Below, one piece after another: positions 44,576 to 52,720 of a stretch of DNA of 64,000 bases (the stretch's first letter is position 1; the number at the start of each line of letters is the position of its first letter). Made by a program: the position numbers and the translations under genes. The notes below the pieces were generated by a model. It had not been told where the DNA came from. It was given only the letters and a program-made list of their open reading frames with translations, and ran no database searches. This DNA is from Shewanella marinintestina (GTDB taxonomy: Bacteria > Pseudomonadota > Gammaproteobacteria > Enterobacterales > Shewanellaceae), in the NCBI RefSeq assembly GCF_023283845.1, contig NZ_JAKILC010000016.1:62001-126000 (forward strand), read 5' to 3'.

Positions 44576-45807
44576 TGCTTTATGGTGCGTATCATAGGAA
44601 AACAATGGGGCGGAATTTTCGCATGTTGATGGTTAAAGCTTGCAGTGGTATCACGCTACTTGCTTGTTTAGTATTGCCCGCATGGGCAGAAGAGACAGCA
44701 AATGATCCTGAGGTAAATAATGACGCTACTGATAGTAAAGAGTCACAAGGTTGGATAGAGGACTTTTTACAAACTTTGGGCGCCGATGGGGAATTCGATC
44801 CTGATAAGTTGATTGATTTTAGCTATTTACCAGGGCCATTTTACAACCCTGAGATGGATTTAGGCGTGGGGATCTCGGCGGTAGGCTTATATCAATACGA
44901 TCCCAACGATGAAGTCAGCCAGTTATCATCTTTGGTTATAAACGGCTTAGCATCCACCAATGGTGCATTGGGCATGGTGATCGCGAATAAGACCTTCATT
45001 AATCAAGATCAGCAACGTTTTTATCTGAATGCAGAAATTTTTGATGCTCCGGATGTGTTCTATGGCGTGGGCTACGATAACAATCATCAGGAAAGCAATC
45101 GAGTTGAGTTTAATCAGCGCATTGTGTCTTTCAATCCCATGTTATTGCACCGTATGAGCCCGACCAGCTTTGTCGGTATAGGCTTTGATTTTAGCTATGC
45201 CAACGCCAGTAAAATAAACTCATTAGACTCAGGCGTCGATACCGGAATAATTGATGACAGCTCACGCAGTGTAGGGGTAAATTTGCTGCTGAATCATGAT
45301 AGCCGAGACAATGTCCTTAATCCCCAGTCCGGTCGTATTTTAGAAATTGATGCAACTTTTTATCGTCAGTATTTAGGTAGTAAAACTGACTTTGATGTTT
45401 ATGACGCACTATACAGTGAATATATGCAAACTGGCCGCGGTGAAGATATCTTAGCGTGGCAAATTCGAGGTCGCTTTACTAATGGCGAGGTACCGTGGGA
45501 TCAGTTATCAAAAGCGGGTGGTGGTGACTTACTACGTGGCTATACATCGGGTCGCTATCGTGACAAGCAGATGTTAATGACACAAGTGGAATACCGGCTT
45601 AATTTACCAGGGCGTCACGGTATGGTGTTCTGGGGCGGCGCAGGCATGATTGCCGGTGATATTAGCGAGTTTAATGCAAATAAAATCTTACCTAATGGTG
45701 GTGTAGGTTATCGCTTTGAGGTTAAACCTCGGGTTAATTTAAGGCTCGACATGGCGTTTGGTGACGGTGACAGCGGTTTTTATTTCAATGTAAATGAGGC
45801 TTTTTAG
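44575..45807 (+). CDS. BamA/TamA-like (Omp85) outer-membrane protein
   Basis: The ATG at 44575 overlaps the upstream TGA; an alternative start at 44605 has AGGA 5 bases upstream. A signal peptide ends VLPAWA. After an acidic linker the protein is a 16-strand-type barrel without POTRA domains, similar to the surface-antigen/D15 C-terminal half: LLLNHDSRDNVLNPQSG (the R-D-N-x-x-x-P-x-x-G motif), AGGGDLLRGYTSGRYRDKQM (the loop-6 RGY motif) and MTQVEYRLNLP. It ends VNEAF. Without POTRA it is more likely a patatin-like-associated or stand-alone translocator. Last gene of the set. Confidence 0.85.
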   Translation: MLYGAYHRKTMGRNFRMLMVKACSGITLLACLVLPAWAEETANDPEVNNDATDSKESQGWIEDFLQTLGADGEFDPDKLIDFSYLPGPFYNPEMDLGVGISAVGLYQYDPNDEVSQLSSLVINGLASTNGALGMVIANKTFINQDQQRFYLNAEIFDAPDVFYGVGYDNNHQESNRVEFNQRIVSFNPMLLHRMSPTSFVGIGFDFSYANASKINSLDSGVDTGIIDDSSRSVGVNLLLNHDSRDNVLNPQSGRILEIDATFYRQYLGSKTDFDVYDALYSEYMQTGRGEDILAWQIRGRFTNGEVPWDQLSKAGGGDLLRGYTSGRYRDKQMLMTQVEYRLNLPGRHGMVFWGGAGMIAGDISEFNANKILPNGGVGYRFEVKPRVNLRLDMAFGDGDSGFYFNVNEAF

Positions 45808-45833
45808 ATACTGTAGCCGGTAAAGCATGAATA

Positions 45834-45864
45834 CACAAAAAGGGCCTTATAGGCCCTTTTTGTG
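45834..45864. terminator. Bidirectional rho-independent terminator
   Basis: CACAAAAAGGGCCT at 45834-45847 and its complement at 45851-45864 form a perfect 14-bp stem with a 3-nt loop and T-runs on both strands. It serves the Omp85-like gene and the convergent cupin gene. Confidence 0.92.
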
Positions 45865-45877
45865 TTTACTATAAAGC

Positions 45878-46618
45878 TTATTTTTTGAAGATAGCTTCGT
45901 TAGTGCCGTATGCGCCTAAGTTAAGGTCACGTTTACGGATCTCATCTACACGGTCAAATGCTTCCTCAGCCACGCGTAGGTTTTGTACGTCTTTACGCCA
46001 GTAGTATTTAAAGCCGTTGAAGTTAGCGTTATTTGGGTACCAGTACATTACACCTAGGCCTTTATCACTTAAGATCGGTGTGTTGTGAATTGTAGCGCCA
46101 GGAATATAGAAATACTGTCCAAGTGATAGTTTTTGAAACTTGTTTTGTGCCAAAGTTTGGCTTTCACCCGTTACTACGTAATAACATTCTGGTTGGCCGT
46201 GGAAATGTGGTGCGTGGTCAGATTTTCCACCGTCTGTAATACCAATAACGACAGGGCTGTCAGACAGCTCTTTCCAGATATATCCAACTGGTGATTTTGA
46301 CTTATCACAGTCCGCAATTTCTAATACGTTGCCATCGTCATCTAGCGATTTACAGAACTGCTGGTCTGCTGCAATACTGCTGTTTGATTTGATGGTTGTA
46401 AAGTCGATCTCACCTGCTTCCCAAGCAGCAATATAGGCCTCAACCTCTGGGTTAGCACATTGTGCAGGCATAGTATCTTGTGGTGCATATGGAGTGCTGT
46501 CATATGGCACTGGTGTCATTTGTTGGTAAGGCAGTTGAGCATGATCGCACTGCGGCCCTTGAGCAAAAGCAGCTGTAGATGTTAGTGCGGCAATGCCGAA
46601 AATCATTTTTAGTTTCAT
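45878..46618 (-). CDS. Periplasmic cupin protein A
   Basis: The 246-residue product has a signal peptide ending AAFA. A cupin core follows from about residue 115: KSDHAPHFHGQPECYYVVTGE supplies the H-x-H...E metal ligands, LGQYFYIPGATIHNTP the third His. A pair of extra segments (IDFTTIKSNSS, VGYIWKELSDSPVVIGI) is shared with the cupin of the second module at 54434. The E-C-Y-Y after the ligands recalls cupin-type DMSP lyases, but length and flanking sequence differ from DddY. It is monocistronic with its own promoter carrying the 26-bp inverted repeat also found upstream of the flavoprotein at 49945, so it likely belongs to that regulon. Confidence 0.8.
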   Translation of the reverse strand: MKLKMIFGIAALTSTAAFAQGPQCDHAQLPYQQMTPVPYDSTPYAPQDTMPAQCANPEVEAYIAAWEAGEIDFTTIKSNSSIAADQQFCKSLDDDGNVLEIADCDKSKSPVGYIWKELSDSPVVIGITDGGKSDHAPHFHGQPECYYVVTGESQTLAQNKFQKLSLGQYFYIPGATIHNTPILSDKGLGVMYWYPNNANFNGFKYYWRKDVQNLRVAEEAFDRVDEIRKRDLNLGAYGTNEAIFKK

Positions 46619-46621
46619 CAT

Positions 46622-47075
46622 TCCAATCCTATTTTTAGCTGATGCAGCTAAAGCTGCGATATTGTGCTCGCTTTAACGGGCTTGAACTAACAATAAAGTG
46701 ATAATTGCTGCGTAAAGTTGAATTGGATCACGCACCGTTTTTAGCAGCAAACTTATTCGTGAGCAGAGTCGCGAATAATATTTTTTTGATGGGTGACGAA
46801 GCGCACACTCATTAGCTAGAGGACTTAAAGTTAGCAATTGCGTGAAGTCTAGATAGTTCTTATGAATGACACGGATAAACTCGCTGGATTTTGATTACAG
46901 CCCAAGCTCATTTGGTATTGTGGAATTTAGTCATATGCAAAGTTAAATGAATGTCGTAGGGCTCTATTTTGCATAGCAACTGAATGCTATGGTGCAACAT
47001 CTGACAGATGTTGCGCTTTTGCTCAGTTGGTTTTTAGTGAACAAAAGCGATTTTTTCCATATGTAGGCCCGTACC
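46622..47075. other. Promoter region of cupin A and 3' region of the DcaP-like porin
   Basis: These 454 bases hold no gene. The left part carries the 26-bp inverted repeat at 46753-46778 inside a block of about 60 bases repeated upstream of the flavoprotein gene. The right part has an inverted repeat GCAACATCT-GAC-AGATGTTGC at 46994-47014, 62 bases after the porin stop, without a T-run. Confidence 0.6.
46753..46778. promoter_or_regulatory. Putative operator 1 of module A (26-bp inverted repeat)
   Basis: TTATTCGTGA and TCGCGAATAA are imperfect inverted arms (one mismatch) around GCAGAG, 135 bases before the cupin A start. The same element with the same spacing occurs at 51561-51586. The neighbouring sequences (TCACGC, T-run, CAAAC on the left) are also shared. 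A site for the TetR regulator at 51808 is the likeliest reading. Confidence 0.6.
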
Positions 47076-48149
47076 TTAGATATGAAGTTGCAGGCTTAGT
47101 TGGGCATAATTTGATGTTCCTTGAGGAGCACTGACTCCTGTATAAGGGTTTATTTTATCGGCAATTTGGTAACGACCTACTTCGACACCAACAGCTAAAG
47201 CTGGCGTTAAATTAGTAAACAAGTTTACTCCAGTATGAAATCGGTCGGTTTGTTCTTCTTCTGTGATTGTACGGCCATAAAATAGACTTGAACGCATATG
47301 TTCCGACCAAAAATGGCGGTAAGCAAACATAGCCGAAGTGGTGGTTTCAACCTTGCCATTTATCATATCGCGAGCAGCATCTGTTCCCACATATCGCCCT
47401 AAATTACCGTGGTGTAGTTGTAAGCGAAGATCATCTTTTCCGAGTGTATGTATTTTGGCTGCAACGGATACTCCGGCTGCAAGTTGCGCAGTTTCCTCAG
47501 GGTCTAAATAACGTAATAGACTCGACACCGACACATTGCCCCAATCACCTTGTTGATTAAAGCGCACCACTGCGTCGGGAACATAATCGTTGCTGGTATC
47601 TACCCATTGCTGTTTTACTTGCTCACTTTCGGCTTTAGTTCCGTAGGTATAAGGGTTTTCCAGTGCAAACTGCCAATTCTCTGTGCTATAGCGTACTAAT
47701 GTTTGGCGCACCATTGCTTGCCCTACTAGGGGGCCGCCAAGATCCGCTGTTTCAGCAAAGGTGCTGGTATTGACCATTGTTGACCAAGTTTGGCCAGCGG
47801 TGAACTGTTGATAATTAATGTAAGCATGTCGTAATCGCGGGCTATAGGAGTTAGAAAATGCAGCATTACCCTGTGCAGAACCAGCAAAATCTATTTCTGC
47901 AAAGCCACTGACTTCAGCATGAGTTATTTTTACGTTAAAGCGGCTTTCAGCGGCGCTAAATTGGGTTTTTTTAGCTGAATTCGAGACGTTACCACCACCC
48001 GTCCAACTATCTTGAAAGGCGATATTGCCGTCAACATAACGTGCATTTGCTTTAAGGAAGCCACCGAAGTGATACTCACTTGCCATCAAGGGGGGAAATA
48101 GATTGCTCGTTAAACAAATACAAATAGCTATTTTTGTTATTGATTTCAT
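47076..48149 (-). CDS. DcaP-like trimeric outer-membrane porin
   Basis: The 357-residue product has a signal peptide (ending PPLMA) and DcaP-family features: YHFGGFLKANARY, FSAAESRFNVKI, GFAEIDFAG, PRLRHAYINYQQF, AGQTWSTMVNTSTFAE and TADLGGPLVGQAMVRQ. Characterised DcaP proteins take up dicarboxylates and other small anions. It may admit the substrate of the adjacent reductase module, though it has its own transcript: a minus-strand terminator at 48172-48192 separates it from the porin-cytochrome-flavoprotein operon. Confidence 0.85.
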   Translation of the reverse strand: MKSITKIAICICLTSNLFPPLMASEYHFGGFLKANARYVDGNIAFQDSWTGGGNVSNSAKKTQFSAAESRFNVKITHAEVSGFAEIDFAGSAQGNAAFSNSYSPRLRHAYINYQQFTAGQTWSTMVNTSTFAETADLGGPLVGQAMVRQTLVRYSTENWQFALENPYTYGTKAESEQVKQQWVDTSNDYVPDAVVRFNQQGDWGNVSVSSLLRYLDPEETAQLAAGVSVAAKIHTLGKDDLRLQLHHGNLGRYVGTDAARDMINGKVETTTSAMFAYRHFWSEHMRSSLFYGRTITEEEQTDRFHTGVNLFTNLTPALAVGVEVGRYQIADKINPYTGVSAPQGTSNYAQLSLQLHI

Positions 48150-48171
48150 ATTGATTTCTTGTTTTTTTAGA

Positions 48172-48192
48172 TAAAAAAGCCCTAAAAAGGGC
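48172..48192 (-). terminator. Rho-independent terminator of module A operon
   Basis: On the minus strand GCCCT and AGGGC close a short T-rich loop and run into TTTTTTAT. It lies about 210 bases beyond the porin A stop codon. Confidence 0.75.
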
Positions 48193-48271
48193 GTGATCCA
48201 TCGAGGCCACAGCAGGAAGGGGCGCTGTTTCCGTTAAAATGTAGGTTGGGATCGAAAGACTATCTTAAGAG

Positions 48272-48306
48272 GGTAAAAGCGAAGTGAGAGCAGCTTCGCC
48301 TTTACC
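48272..48306. repeat. 13-bp inverted repeat after porin A
   Basis: GGTAAAAGCGAAG at 48272-48284 and CTTCGCCTTTACC at 48294-48306 pair over 13 bp with one G-U. No T-run follows. It lies between the porin A stop and the terminator and could protect the 3' end of the mRNA. Confidence 0.55.
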
Positions 48307-48402
48307 GGTAACGCGTTTAATCTTTGATTAGCTTATCGATGTGATTGTTATACTCCATGTATTTAAATCACTGACAACAAATCACTAAAGCCTAAGCCGG
48401 CG

Positions 48403-49527
48403 TTAGAAGTAATAACCAAAGTTGATGTTAACTCGCTTGTCCCAGCTATCGCCCATTTCTGGTAGACCTACGTGGTCATTGTTAGCTGTAGAGAAGGTCA
48501 TGTTTTTGCCCATTACAAAGTCAACCATAGTATAAGTTGGGCCTGCTGAAATCGCACAGCCAGTAACGTTTTGCATACTATTGTCAAAGTTGTTATCGCT
48601 AACATCCGGCGTCATTAAACCAAAGTCGTTGTAGCACTTTACGCTACCCCAGTCTGTCGCAAACGTCTTAGCAATATTGGCACTATAAGATTGTCCTTTA
48701 GAAGCGATCTCATATTGCCAGCTAACAACAGAAACACCGATTGTGTTTTCATGCTCCTTGTCATCATACTCGTATTGCATGGCTTGCAGCTGCAGGTTCC
48801 AGCCTTTGTAGGTACTGTCTAAGTGCAGTGCTACTGCATAACGGTCGCCATTTTCTTGCAAGTTGCTGTTATAGATCTGACCGTACTGGACAGAACCACC
48901 AATCGTCGTTTGACCGCCTTCATGTTCAGCTGTATATGTTTGGCGAACGTTAAACTGATTTGTTTCTTCGTTAGCATACTCAGTACCATTAATCGTGCCT
49001 GTGTATATATCCGTAGAATAACGCTTGTTTTCTGATGGACCGTATTCAGCGCTCTTATAGAACGCTAGGTCGGTATGCCAGCCATTTTTGTCGTAAACAG
49101 CTTTAATACCTGTGTCATGGTCGTCTTCAAAACCTAGGTAATAAGGAATGCCAAACCAGTAGCTGTTTGAGATGAAATCACGGTTACCAAAAGGTACCTT
49201 GTTGATACCAACTTGTAATTGCCAGTCAGGGTTTATATCGTAAAAGCCGTAGCCATACTTGATGTAGTTAGTGCCAGATGTAAAGCGGTATTCTGCTGAC
49301 AGTCCCCAGTCACCTTGCTTACCATCAAACTTAATAGCGGCCATATCAAAGTAAAAGTCACCGCCTTTATCTTTGTTAGCTTTATCGTAGTCACGGTAAG
49401 CGTAGTTAACACGCACTGCACCGCCTAGCTTGATACCATCTTCTTGCTCAGCGGCAAACGCTGTTGCGCCTGAAAGAGCAATTGCTGTAGCCACCATAGA
49501 CAACATAAACTTAGTGGTTTTTTTCAT
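48403..49527 (-). CDS. Porin A of the first reductase module
   Basis: Three ATG codons lie in a row; AGGGA fits best with the third (49527), giving 374 residues. A signal peptide ends ATAFA. The barrel starts GIKLGGAVRVNYAYRDYD and ends NINFGYYF. Long stretches are nearly identical to the porin at 52721 (YIKYGYGFYDINP, PFGNRDFISNSYWFG, PYYLGFEDDHD, MGKNMTFSTANNDH). Two cysteines (VKCYNDFG and NVTGCAIS) in both copies probably form a disulfide. It is the last gene of the flavoprotein-cytochrome-porin operon, 49 bases after the cytochrome, and should let the respiratory substrate cross the outer membrane. Confidence 0.87.
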   Translation of the reverse strand: MKKTTKFMLSMVATAIALSGATAFAAEQEDGIKLGGAVRVNYAYRDYDKANKDKGGDFYFDMAAIKFDGKQGDWGLSAEYRFTSGTNYIKYGYGFYDINPDWQLQVGINKVPFGNRDFISNSYWFGIPYYLGFEDDHDTGIKAVYDKNGWHTDLAFYKSAEYGPSENKRYSTDIYTGTINGTEYANEETNQFNVRQTYTAEHEGGQTTIGGSVQYGQIYNSNLQENGDRYAVALHLDSTYKGWNLQLQAMQYEYDDKEHENTIGVSVVSWQYEIASKGQSYSANIAKTFATDWGSVKCYNDFGLMTPDVSDNNFDNSMQNVTGCAISAGPTYTMVDFVMGKNMTFSTANNDHVGLPEMGDSWDKRVNINFGYYF

Positions 49528-49576
49528 CATCATTCCCTATTTCTATTTTTTAGATTTTGTAAATCAGTATCTTGAA

Positions 49577-49945
49577 TTACATCTCTTCAAACCAAGTACG
49601 GTGACACTCTGTACAAATAGGTGCTTTTTTCTCGTGCTCAGCGTGACACGCTAGGCAACTTGCACCTTGGTTGTAGTGCAGCGACTTGTGAGGATGCGCT
49701 TCTGGAATCGCCAGCTTACTTTCATCAACTGGGATGCTATTAATGTCGCCATGACATTCGACACATGCAGCATCAGTAGTATTCTTTTTACCTGAACCTT
49801 GGTGGCATGTTTGGCAGCCATCTTGGTAAATAAACTCGTGGTTTACACGACCTTCGGTTTTGCCTTTCATCTTGATTAAATCGCCAGCCATAACGCTGCC
49901 AGACACTGAAAGACTAAGTAAAATGCTTAGTAATAACTTGTTCAT
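49577..49945 (-). CDS. Tetrahaem periplasmic cytochrome c (module A)
   Basis: The 122-residue product has a signal peptide (ending GSVMA) and four CxxCH haem sites: CQTCH, CVECH, CLACH and CTECH, plus extra His residues for bis-His ligation. Size and pattern match the haem domain of flavocytochrome c3 fumarate reductases, here as a separate polypeptide. Its ATG overlaps the flavoprotein stop (TAATG), so the two are coupled. It should receive electrons from CymA-type quinol dehydrogenases and pass them to the FAD protein. Confidence 0.95.
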   Translation of the reverse strand: MNKLLLSILLSLSVSGSVMAGDLIKMKGKTEGRVNHEFIYQDGCQTCHQGSGKKNTTDAACVECHGDINSIPVDESKLAIPEAHPHKSLHYNQGASCLACHAEHEKKAPICTECHRTWFEEM

Positions 49946-51468
49946 TACACAGCTCCTTGAAGGTCAGTTTTAATTGTTTCAGCCACTATAATGCCCATGA
50001 CTAGACACTCTAGGCATGATGTAGAACTCAAGCGGGCTTCGCCGTGAATACCACCAGTAGCTTCACCAATGGCGTAAAGGTTCTTAATTGGCGACATAGA
50101 GCGACCGTCGATAACACGAGCGCCTAAATCAGTTTTTAGACCACCCATGCAGTAATGTACTTTTGGCCAAATGCGCGACACTACAAATGGACCTGTAAGC
50201 TCTTCAGCGGTATCCATCTTACGATTGAATAGTGGGTCTTTGCGGTCACCAACGTGTTTGTTGTATTCAACAATGCTGCGTTTTAGTTCTGCTATAGGGA
50301 TATCGAATTTAGTTGCAATTTCATCTAATGAATCAACTTTCCAAGCCATTTTATCGCGCAGGGCACGGACAACACGGTCGTCCTGAGCGTAGTTGTTGTA
50401 GTTGAAAAATACGACCGGATAAGCAGGGCTGCCATCAGCGTTACGGTTTTTCATAATCGCTTCCGAGCAGGTCTTGCGGTCAGCACGCTCATCCATAAAA
50501 CGCTTACCGTTTAATACGCTAACCGCCACACCTTGATGCCAGCCGATAGATAACAGTGCGTTTGACCAACCGAACCCACCCTCATCAGGTGAACCCCAGT
50601 GGCCAGTTTGGATTAGGTTCATGTGTACAGGTAGTGCACCATAAGCCATGGCTGTAAGGGTGACTTCGCCAGTAGCGCCCATTGCATTGGTACAATCTAG
50701 TGTTGGATCTAGAGATGGATCGACCGCTTCACGTAGTGCCATATTGCGAGCAAAACCACCGTTAGCTAGTACCACTGCTTTATTGGCTTTTATAAAGATA
50801 GTGCTACCGGTTTTTAGATCGGGAAAGCGGTAGTTTTTGCGTACTTTAACGCCGATGATCTGCTGACCATCCATGATGAAATCTTCGATATAGTGCTGTA
50901 GACGATGGTCAACGCCTTCTTTTTCGCCCGCTTCATAAAGTTTGGTGGTGATATCGCCGCCTGTACCATGTTGAGTACGAATTGCGCGGGCTTTGTTGTG
51001 GCCACCTACTTGAATGTTAAAGCCATCGCGAAACTTCACGCCAGTGTCGATACATAGATCGTAAGCATCGAGAGAACGGTTAGCTATTTGACGCAGGGCT
51101 GGTTCATTTTGCATACCACGCCCAGAAATTATTTGGTCTTTAACTAGCTCTTCTGGTGAGTCATCGTTGACACCTTGGGCAAGCTGAATAGGATTTTTAG
51201 GAATAGCTAACCAACCGCCATTAATTGCAGAGTTGCCACCAATCACTTGCATTTTTTCTAAAACAAGTACTGAGCCTAGACCTTGGCGTTTAGCGTTTAA
51301 TGCTGCTGAAAGACCCGCAAAACCAGAGCCTACAACAATAACGTCAGCACTTTCGTCCCAGTTTATTTCGCCACAAGTTTGTGCTTGAACTGTTCCTGGT
51401 AACGTCGCAGCTAGACTACCAATGGTAGCTCCAGCGGTTAGTTTTAAAAAATTTCTTCTACCTTGCAT
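49945..51468 (-). CDS. Tat-exported FAD reductase of the fumarate-reductase-like family (module A)
   Basis: The 507-residue product has a twin-arginine signal (GRRNFLKLTAGATIG) and the FAD_binding_2 fold: VIVVGSGFAGLSAAL, EKMQVIGGNSAINGG and a C-terminal AIGEATGGIHGEARLS. Compared with flavocytochrome c3, the catalytic-arginine region is kept (FMDERADRKTCSEAI) and so is the second Arg (HGEARL), but the substrate-side His pair is VHYC, not HHT, and the QxHPT segment reads IQTGHW. It is therefore probably a reductase of an unsaturated acid other than fumarate. It heads the operon with the tetrahaem cytochrome and porin A, and diverges from a TetR gene. Confidence 0.9.
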   Translation of the reverse strand: MQGRRNFLKLTAGATIGSLAATLPGTVQAQTCGEINWDESADVIVVGSGFAGLSAALNAKRQGLGSVLVLEKMQVIGGNSAINGGWLAIPKNPIQLAQGVNDDSPEELVKDQIISGRGMQNEPALRQIANRSLDAYDLCIDTGVKFRDGFNIQVGGHNKARAIRTQHGTGGDITTKLYEAGEKEGVDHRLQHYIEDFIMDGQQIIGVKVRKNYRFPDLKTGSTIFIKANKAVVLANGGFARNMALREAVDPSLDPTLDCTNAMGATGEVTLTAMAYGALPVHMNLIQTGHWGSPDEGGFGWSNALLSIGWHQGVAVSVLNGKRFMDERADRKTCSEAIMKNRNADGSPAYPVVFFNYNNYAQDDRVVRALRDKMAWKVDSLDEIATKFDIPIAELKRSIVEYNKHVGDRKDPLFNRKMDTAEELTGPFVVSRIWPKVHYCMGGLKTDLGARVIDGRSMSPIKNLYAIGEATGGIHGEARLSSTSCLECLVMGIIVAETIKTDLQGAV

Positions 51469-51807
51469 TTTGTGATTCTCTTAATGGGAATAACCTAAAG
51501 ATAAACGCAAGTTCAGTTACTAAAGGTGAACTAAGTCACGCGATTTTTTCAGTGACAAACTTATTCGTGAGGCAGATCTCGAATAAATTTTCTCTATAAA
51601 AGGCGGCGTAGTGGACTATGAAAAATGTGAACGGATTCTATATTGAGTTACAAGTTATTGCTGTAATGTTTATATGACGTAACTCACAAAGCCTGCCGAT
51701 AAAGTCATTTTTGCGTGAAGTTAATCCCGATTAAGAAAGAGTTATCTATAATCTGCAATTGTTAGAAGCGCATAATTCGCCTAATTCGATATACAGGTTT
51801 TTTATAG
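51469..51807. other. Divergent promoter region, module A
   Basis: The 339 bases between the flavoprotein and TetR genes hold no gene. They include GTCAC...GTGAC around 51535-51556, the operator-like repeat at 51561-51586, and AT-rich sequence leading to the TetR gene. Both promoters should lie here. Confidence 0.6.
51561..51586. promoter_or_regulatory. Putative operator 2 of module A (26-bp inverted repeat)
   Basis: TTATTCGTGA and TCTCGAATAA (one mismatch) flank GGCAGA, 93 bases before the flavoprotein start. It is the same element, with the same 6-base centre length, as at 46753-46778, and the left flank CAAAC is identical. Confidence 0.65.
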
Positions 51808-52593
51808 ATGAAATGTCCTACAGAAGCATTGCCTATGATGCGCTGCAATCAAATACTTGATGCAGCTGAGCAGCTAATTGAGTCACAAGGCATTGTGTCT
51901 TTTAAATTCTCGCAACTTGCGAAAGAAGTGGGATGTTCCACGGGTACGTTATATAAATTTTTTGAGCGAAAAGAAGATGTTTTAGTATGCTTGTTTTTGC
52001 GTAGTGCAACATCGAATCACCTTCCAATATTTATTAACAAATATCCAGAACTAACGGCTCAAGAAAAAGCACTGCTACCCATTTTGTTTACATTTGAGAC
52101 CATAAAACGCAGTAAAAGCTTTTTTACTCTGCGGTCTGTTTCGGTGAATACTATGGTGTGGCAATTGGCGAGTGACGAAAAAGTTGAACGCTTTAAAAAG
52201 CGTATTAATGCTTTTTGGGGGTGGTTTACTGACTCGTTAAACGAAGCGGTAGAAAGAGGTGAGCTTGAGGCAACACCATTACAGGTAAAAGAATTAGTAC
52301 AAGGAATTACTTTCTATTTAACCGGGTCGCTAACTCAATTTGAAAGCCAGTTAATCGCACCTGAGTACTTATCTAATCGACGTGAAACCTGTTACCGGCA
52401 TTTAGCGCGTTTAATGGCGCAGTATAAATGGGCTAAGCCACTTAATCCTGAGCTATTTGAGTCATTAGAAGAAAGAAGCTCAAGCTTCTTTGATAAACAC
52501 TATCGTGATCATATGAGTTGCAGTGCTTGTAGTGCCTTGGCTTGTAATCCTAAGGACGACTCGTGTTCTCGGATCAAAGAGCATGCTGCTTAA
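51808..52593 (+). CDS. TetR-family regulator A with cysteine clusters
   Basis: The 261-residue protein has the TetR HTH at about residues 12-60 (QILDAAEQLIESQG, FSQLAKEVGCSTGTLYKFFERKEDVLVCLF). It is longer than typical TetR proteins. Cys residues occur at the N-terminus (KCP, RCNQ), in the recognition region (VGCSTG) and as a C-terminal cluster SCSACSALACNPKDDSC. The paralogue at 57265 keeps the N-terminal, HTH and a shorter C-terminal set, so metal or redox sensing is plausible. Divergent from the flavoprotein gene, it likely represses module A. The Shine-Dalgarno is weak. Confidence 0.87.
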   Translation: MKCPTEALPMMRCNQILDAAEQLIESQGIVSFKFSQLAKEVGCSTGTLYKFFERKEDVLVCLFLRSATSNHLPIFINKYPELTAQEKALLPILFTFETIKRSKSFFTLRSVSVNTMVWQLASDEKVERFKKRINAFWGWFTDSLNEAVERGELEATPLQVKELVQGITFYLTGSLTQFESQLIAPEYLSNRRETCYRHLARLMAQYKWAKPLNPELFESLEERSSSFFDKHYRDHMSCSACSALACNPKDDSCSRIKEHAA

Positions 52594-52614
52594 TTTTATT
52601 GTCAGATTGAATAT

Positions 52615-52640
52615 AAAAAAGCCCTCTTATTTAAGAGGGC
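52615..52640 (-). terminator. Rho-independent terminator of module B operon
   Basis: GCCCTCTTA at 52621-52629 pairs with TAAGAGGGC at 52632-52640, and on the minus strand the stem is followed by TTTTTTATATT. It ends the flavoprotein-to-porin transcript of module B. Confidence 0.9.
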
Positions 52641-52720
52641 TGGGTCAGAAGTATTGGTGTGATATATGAGATGAGCTTTGTCTATGACCCAAAAGCTAGA
52701 TTGGCAGGGAACGCTGCCGT

